Part shown: positions 61,191 to 64,000 of the stretch, one piece after another
Layout of the letters: each line of letters begins with the position of its first letter
How positions within the stretch are numbered: position 1 is the stretch's first letter
Source: Manganitrophus sp963718695
GTDB taxonomy: Bacteria; Nitrospirota; Nitrospiria; SBBL01; Manganitrophaceae
DNA length: 64,000 nt
Assembly (NCBI GenBank): GCA_963718695.1
Contig: OY970371.1
Span: 2,294,001 to 2,358,000 of the forward strand
Direction of reading: 5' to 3'
The notes under the pieces: model-generated
Told to the model about the DNA's origin: nothing
What the model saw: the letters and a program-made list of their open reading frames with translations, nothing else
Database searches by the model: none
Program-made: the position numbers and the translations under genes

Positions 61191-62161
61191 GATCGTTCCT
61201 TTTTAGATTGGGAATGATTTTTTTTCAGCCATTCCCATGTCTCGCGCATTCCGTCGGCAAGCTCTACGCGCGGGGAGAATCCCGTGTCACAGATTAATTT
61301 GTTGTTGGCGAGCACATTGTACTTCACATCGGCAAGCCGATCGGACTCGTACTTACAAACCAAGGTATAGCCATCAGCGGCAAGGACTGGAGTAATATAA
61401 TCTTCGACCAGCATGCGCAATGATGTTCCCTTAGCAGTTCCAATGTTATATGCCTCTCCGGCTCGGCCACGATGAAGAAGCGCTACCAATGCGCCTGCGA
61501 TATCAAAGGCATGGATATAGTCGCGAACCACCGATCCGTCTCCGAAAATAGTTAACGTCCGGCCCATTAGCGAGGACCCAAATGCCGTTGCGACAAACCC
61601 TTGCCCCCGGAATGGATGTTGGCCTGGGCCGTAACCATTGCCTGGACGCGCGACGACAAACGGTAGACCCTTTTGTACGTGATAGAGAAACCCGATCTGC
61701 TCAATCATTAGCTTCGACATACCATATACTGATATTGGATGCGTCGGTGCATCCTCGGGAATAGCTTTATGCAATAAGTTGTTGCCATACACTGTGCCAC
61801 CCGACGATACAAACACAAGCTTAACGACACCGGAGGAGCAACATCTATCCATCAACCGCATTGCGGGCCGTATGTTGCGCTCGAACTCCACATCCATATT
61901 GCAATCCAGATTTAGAAGCATCGTATCGTGTACGAGGTGTACAACCATCTCTGTACCGTCAAGGATGCGATGCAGGAATGATTCATCCCGATAGTCGCCT
62001 TGCAGATACTCGACACCCTCCTCTACCGTATCCGCTGCAGGTACGGCCACATCGGCAACACGCACCGTCATCCCCACTGCACGGCATGCGCGTACAAGAT
62101 AATGGCCGATGAAGCCGACGCCCCCAATCAGGAGGACACAAGGCGCATTTTCTGAAGTCAT
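61187..62161 (-). CDS. NAD-dependent sugar epimerase/dehydratase
   Basis: A 324-residue extended SDR enzyme. The NAD-binding loop LLIGGVGFIGHYLV, VFVSSGGTVYG, and the catalytic YGMSK are clear, as is VRDYIHAFDIAGA. It resembles UDP-glucose 4-epimerase and UDP-sugar epimerase relatives. The ATG at 62161 overlaps the upstream gene's stop by ATGA; the open frame allows 14 more residues. It likely makes a sugar nucleotide for the neighbouring transferases. Confidence 0.9.
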   Translation of the reverse strand: MTSENAPCVLLIGGVGFIGHYLVRACRAVGMTVRVADVAVPAADTVEEGVEYLQGDYRDESFLHRILDGTEMVVHLVHDTMLLNLDCNMDVEFERNIRPAMRLMDRCCSSGVVKLVFVSSGGTVYGNNLLHKAIPEDAPTHPISVYGMSKLMIEQIGFLYHVQKGLPFVVARPGNGYGPGQHPFRGQGFVATAFGSSLMGRTLTIFGDGSVVRDYIHAFDIAGALVALLHRGRAGEAYNIGTAKGTSLRMLVEDYITPVLAADGYTLVCKYESDRLADVKYNVLANNKLICDTGFSPRVELADGMRETWEWLKKNHSQSKKERS

Positions 62162-63987
62162 ACGGCGCTTCTTCGATAGCGGTTCATAGCTGTTTGCCAA
62201 CACTCAACGTATTGCTCCGATATGTTCTCGCTCGAAAAACGCTCGAGGATGACATGTTCGCACTTTTTCAAGTTCGCAGCATACTCGCCCCGCCGCTGGA
62301 GCCAAGCGACGAATGCCTCATGCACTCGATCGATAGACCACGTGGCCGGCACAACGGTACCGGCGCCATACTCAGCCAACACGTCGGCAATATCGCCCAC
62401 ATCGGTCGCGAAGGTGGGGACCCCCATCGCGAGCGCCTCAATCATCGCGATCGGCAGCCCCTCATACGCCGAAGTAAAAATAATTCCGTCGCTTACTGCA
62501 TGGAGATCGAGAGTTTCTTCTATATAAGGAATACGCATCACATTATTAAGCGCATGTTGATTTATGAAATCGAGCGCTTGCGGTGCGAGTTCGCCATCCC
62601 CTACCAGCACAAAATACTCATCGGTATATCTCAAACGCTGTTTCGCGAGATGAAGAAATTCCAGTGGCCGCTTCTGTGGAGTAAGCCGTGCCACGAAAGT
62701 AAATATCTTTTTATCAACAGGCAGGCCTAACTTTAATTTTATGGTCAGAGGGTCAGGCGATGACTGCTTAAAGGATCGGATACGCGAGGTATTTACTGCC
62801 GAATAAATCAATCGGATCTGTTCTGGATTAATTGCAAAATCCCGCCGAAAACGCTCCTGAATTTTCTTATTAATTGCAATGAAATAATCGAAAGACCGGA
62901 TCCCTTTCTCTCCATAACGCGAAATCCAACCCTCCTTGATGTCATAGACTTCCTGGTCGATGATCGGCACATCATGAAAAACTTTTCGTATGTCTACCGC
63001 ATTGTCGCAAAACCAAGGTGAACCATTGCATACCCATACCACGTCCGGCCGCAAAGCTGCCTTCAACCGAGCCAGCACACGCAAATAATCGGAGTGGCGC
63101 ACAATTTCAGACATCTCAACAACCTTCATTGCCACTTCCCGGGCCTGTGCAACGAGGCTTCCCTGCTCAGGTCTAAGGCGCTCCATCGTTACCACGATAA
63201 AATCATACCGGCTCTTGAGTTGTCGCATGATCTCAACGGTATTCCGTTCAACGCCACCTACCGCAAGAAAGATTGGAAATACAAACACCACGGGCCTTGT
63301 TTTCCTGCGCACCGGCAAGTATTGCGCCTTGTAGCGAATAAGAGCCCGACCGCCTTTCGAGTGGTTCGTAAAATAGCCGTCTGAATCAAGATCAACGTCC
63401 GCATTGAGAAGCATATCGATTTTCTGTTCGCATACTTCACTGTGAGCCGGAAGCATGCGAAGCACTTTTCCGTTAAATGGTAAATTACCGAGCGCACCGC
63501 TCATAAACGCCTGTGCGACATCTCGTGAAAAAAAGAGGTGATCCCGAACGTCGCCGATAAAGACGGACCGCCCGGCGGAAAGCGAATGCGAGATGAGCGC
63601 AACGCTCAGGCCATTTTCAATCATTGCCATATATGCGGCAGTGAGTTGATCCGAATTTTTCAGCGCTTGAATGGATTTTGGCCAAAAGAGGATGGTGGCT
63701 TCGGCAGCAGACGGGCTTACCGGCGCACCCCGACGATCGTCCTCAAAAAGTGGAACAAGCAGTTCATGTGATGCCCGCTCGAAAGCACGCGTGCCGGCAC
63801 CAAAGGTTTCTTTGTAGGCAGCGATCATCGCTTTGCGATTTATATCATTCGGCTCAACCACGATTGCCGGGATTGCCGTCTCAATCCTGGCTCCATTGGC
63901 ATAAATTTTCGCGGTTCCGACTTTTGGGTCGGTTTTCGCCGAGATGGTCTCTCTTGCACGGCGGACCAAGGATCGCGGATCGTTCAT
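62158..63987 (-). CDS. Family 4 glycosyltransferase with N-terminal extension
   Basis: A 609-residue protein. The C-terminal GT-B catalytic part (about 235-600) starts PVVFVFPIFLAVGGVERNT, with FVARLTPQKRPLEFLHLA and SAYEGLPIAMIEALAMGVP as the donor site. Residues 1-230 are an extension of alpha/beta character with no motif I recognise. The ATG is 13 bases from the window edge; no stop precedes it in the visible bases, so the frame could start further upstream. Confidence 0.85.
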   Translation of the reverse strand: MNDPRSLVRRARETISAKTDPKVGTAKIYANGARIETAIPAIVVEPNDINRKAMIAAYKETFGAGTRAFERASHELLVPLFEDDRRGAPVSPSAAEATILFWPKSIQALKNSDQLTAAYMAMIENGLSVALISHSLSAGRSVFIGDVRDHLFFSRDVAQAFMSGALGNLPFNGKVLRMLPAHSEVCEQKIDMLLNADVDLDSDGYFTNHSKGGRALIRYKAQYLPVRRKTRPVVFVFPIFLAVGGVERNTVEIMRQLKSRYDFIVVTMERLRPEQGSLVAQAREVAMKVVEMSEIVRHSDYLRVLARLKAALRPDVVWVCNGSPWFCDNAVDIRKVFHDVPIIDQEVYDIKEGWISRYGEKGIRSFDYFIAINKKIQERFRRDFAINPEQIRLIYSAVNTSRIRSFKQSSPDPLTIKLKLGLPVDKKIFTFVARLTPQKRPLEFLHLAKQRLRYTDEYFVLVGDGELAPQALDFINQHALNNVMRIPYIEETLDLHAVSDGIIFTSAYEGLPIAMIEALAMGVPTFATDVGDIADVLAEYGAGTVVPATWSIDRVHEAFVAWLQRRGEYAANLKKCEHVILERFSSENISEQYVECWQTAMNRYRRSAV

Positions 63988-64000
63988 TAAATAATAAAAT

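Overview
The window is a bacterial chromosome segment with dense, mostly compact gene order. From about 1 to 47 kb it is moderately GC-rich and carries housekeeping and central-metabolism genes. From about 47 to 64 kb it is a cell-surface polysaccharide locus, with a distinctly AT-rich patch at about 47.4-49.7 kb. The gene content fits a Gram-negative, deep-branching chemolithotroph-like lineage: a two-subunit pyruvate carboxylase, an RpoS-like sigma factor, a cytochrome b6-type protein with a ferredoxin, an alternative oxidase, and trehalose/glycogen enzymes. My best guess is Nitrospirota, but this is inference; no rRNA is present to settle it.

Layout. 0.1-1.6 kb: scpB-scpA (condensin partners). 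1.7-3.4 kb: small stress and DUF2007 proteins and a hotdog thioesterase. 3.5-6.2 kb: a large membrane histidine kinase. 6.2-8.9 kb: a 49-residue membrane protein divergent from malQ, then a TetR regulator with an operator over its own promoter. 9-14 kb: radical SAM protein, oligoribonuclease, methyltransferase, beta-helix protein and EamA exporter. 14-16 kb: an alternative oxidase and a short GyrA-like protein. 16.1-18.6 kb: dus-maf, an unassigned multi-hairpin RNA ending in a terminator, and a small acidic protein. 18.9-20.5 kb: a PRC-barrel membrane operon ending in a 26-residue protein. 20.5-24.5 kb: a site-2 protease-like protein and pyruvate carboxylase. 24.6-32.7 kb: TPR/periplasmic-binding protein, xerD, response regulator, lipoprotein, apt, sigma factor, acylphosphatase, tRNA-Pro, alanine dehydrogenase, BolA and an ArsC-like protein. 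32.8-40.6 kb: two unknown genes, treY, guaA and guaB. 40.7-45.9 kb: cold-shock protein, a cytochrome b with a His/Asp-rich tail, a [2Fe-2S] protein, YacG, DUF3108, VanZ-like and metallo-hydrolase genes.

The surface locus (45.9-64 kb, all on the minus strand) has a polyprenyl-phosphate sugar transferase, at least five glycosyltransferases, an epimerase and an 895-residue membrane protein. It also has a tightly coupled six-gene run (57.4 to 51.2 kb) in which every junction is a 4-base start/stop overlap: tandem nucleotidyltransferase, GtrA, GT2, GDPD-like barrel, a membrane-domain/P-loop-kinase fusion and a HAD phosphatase. A class II aldolase follows. I read this run as a possible pathway that makes and attaches an unusual nucleotide-activated phospho-group to a lipid-linked glycan. 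That, the GyrA-like protein, the structured RNA and the cytochrome b tail are the main candidates for something undescribed.
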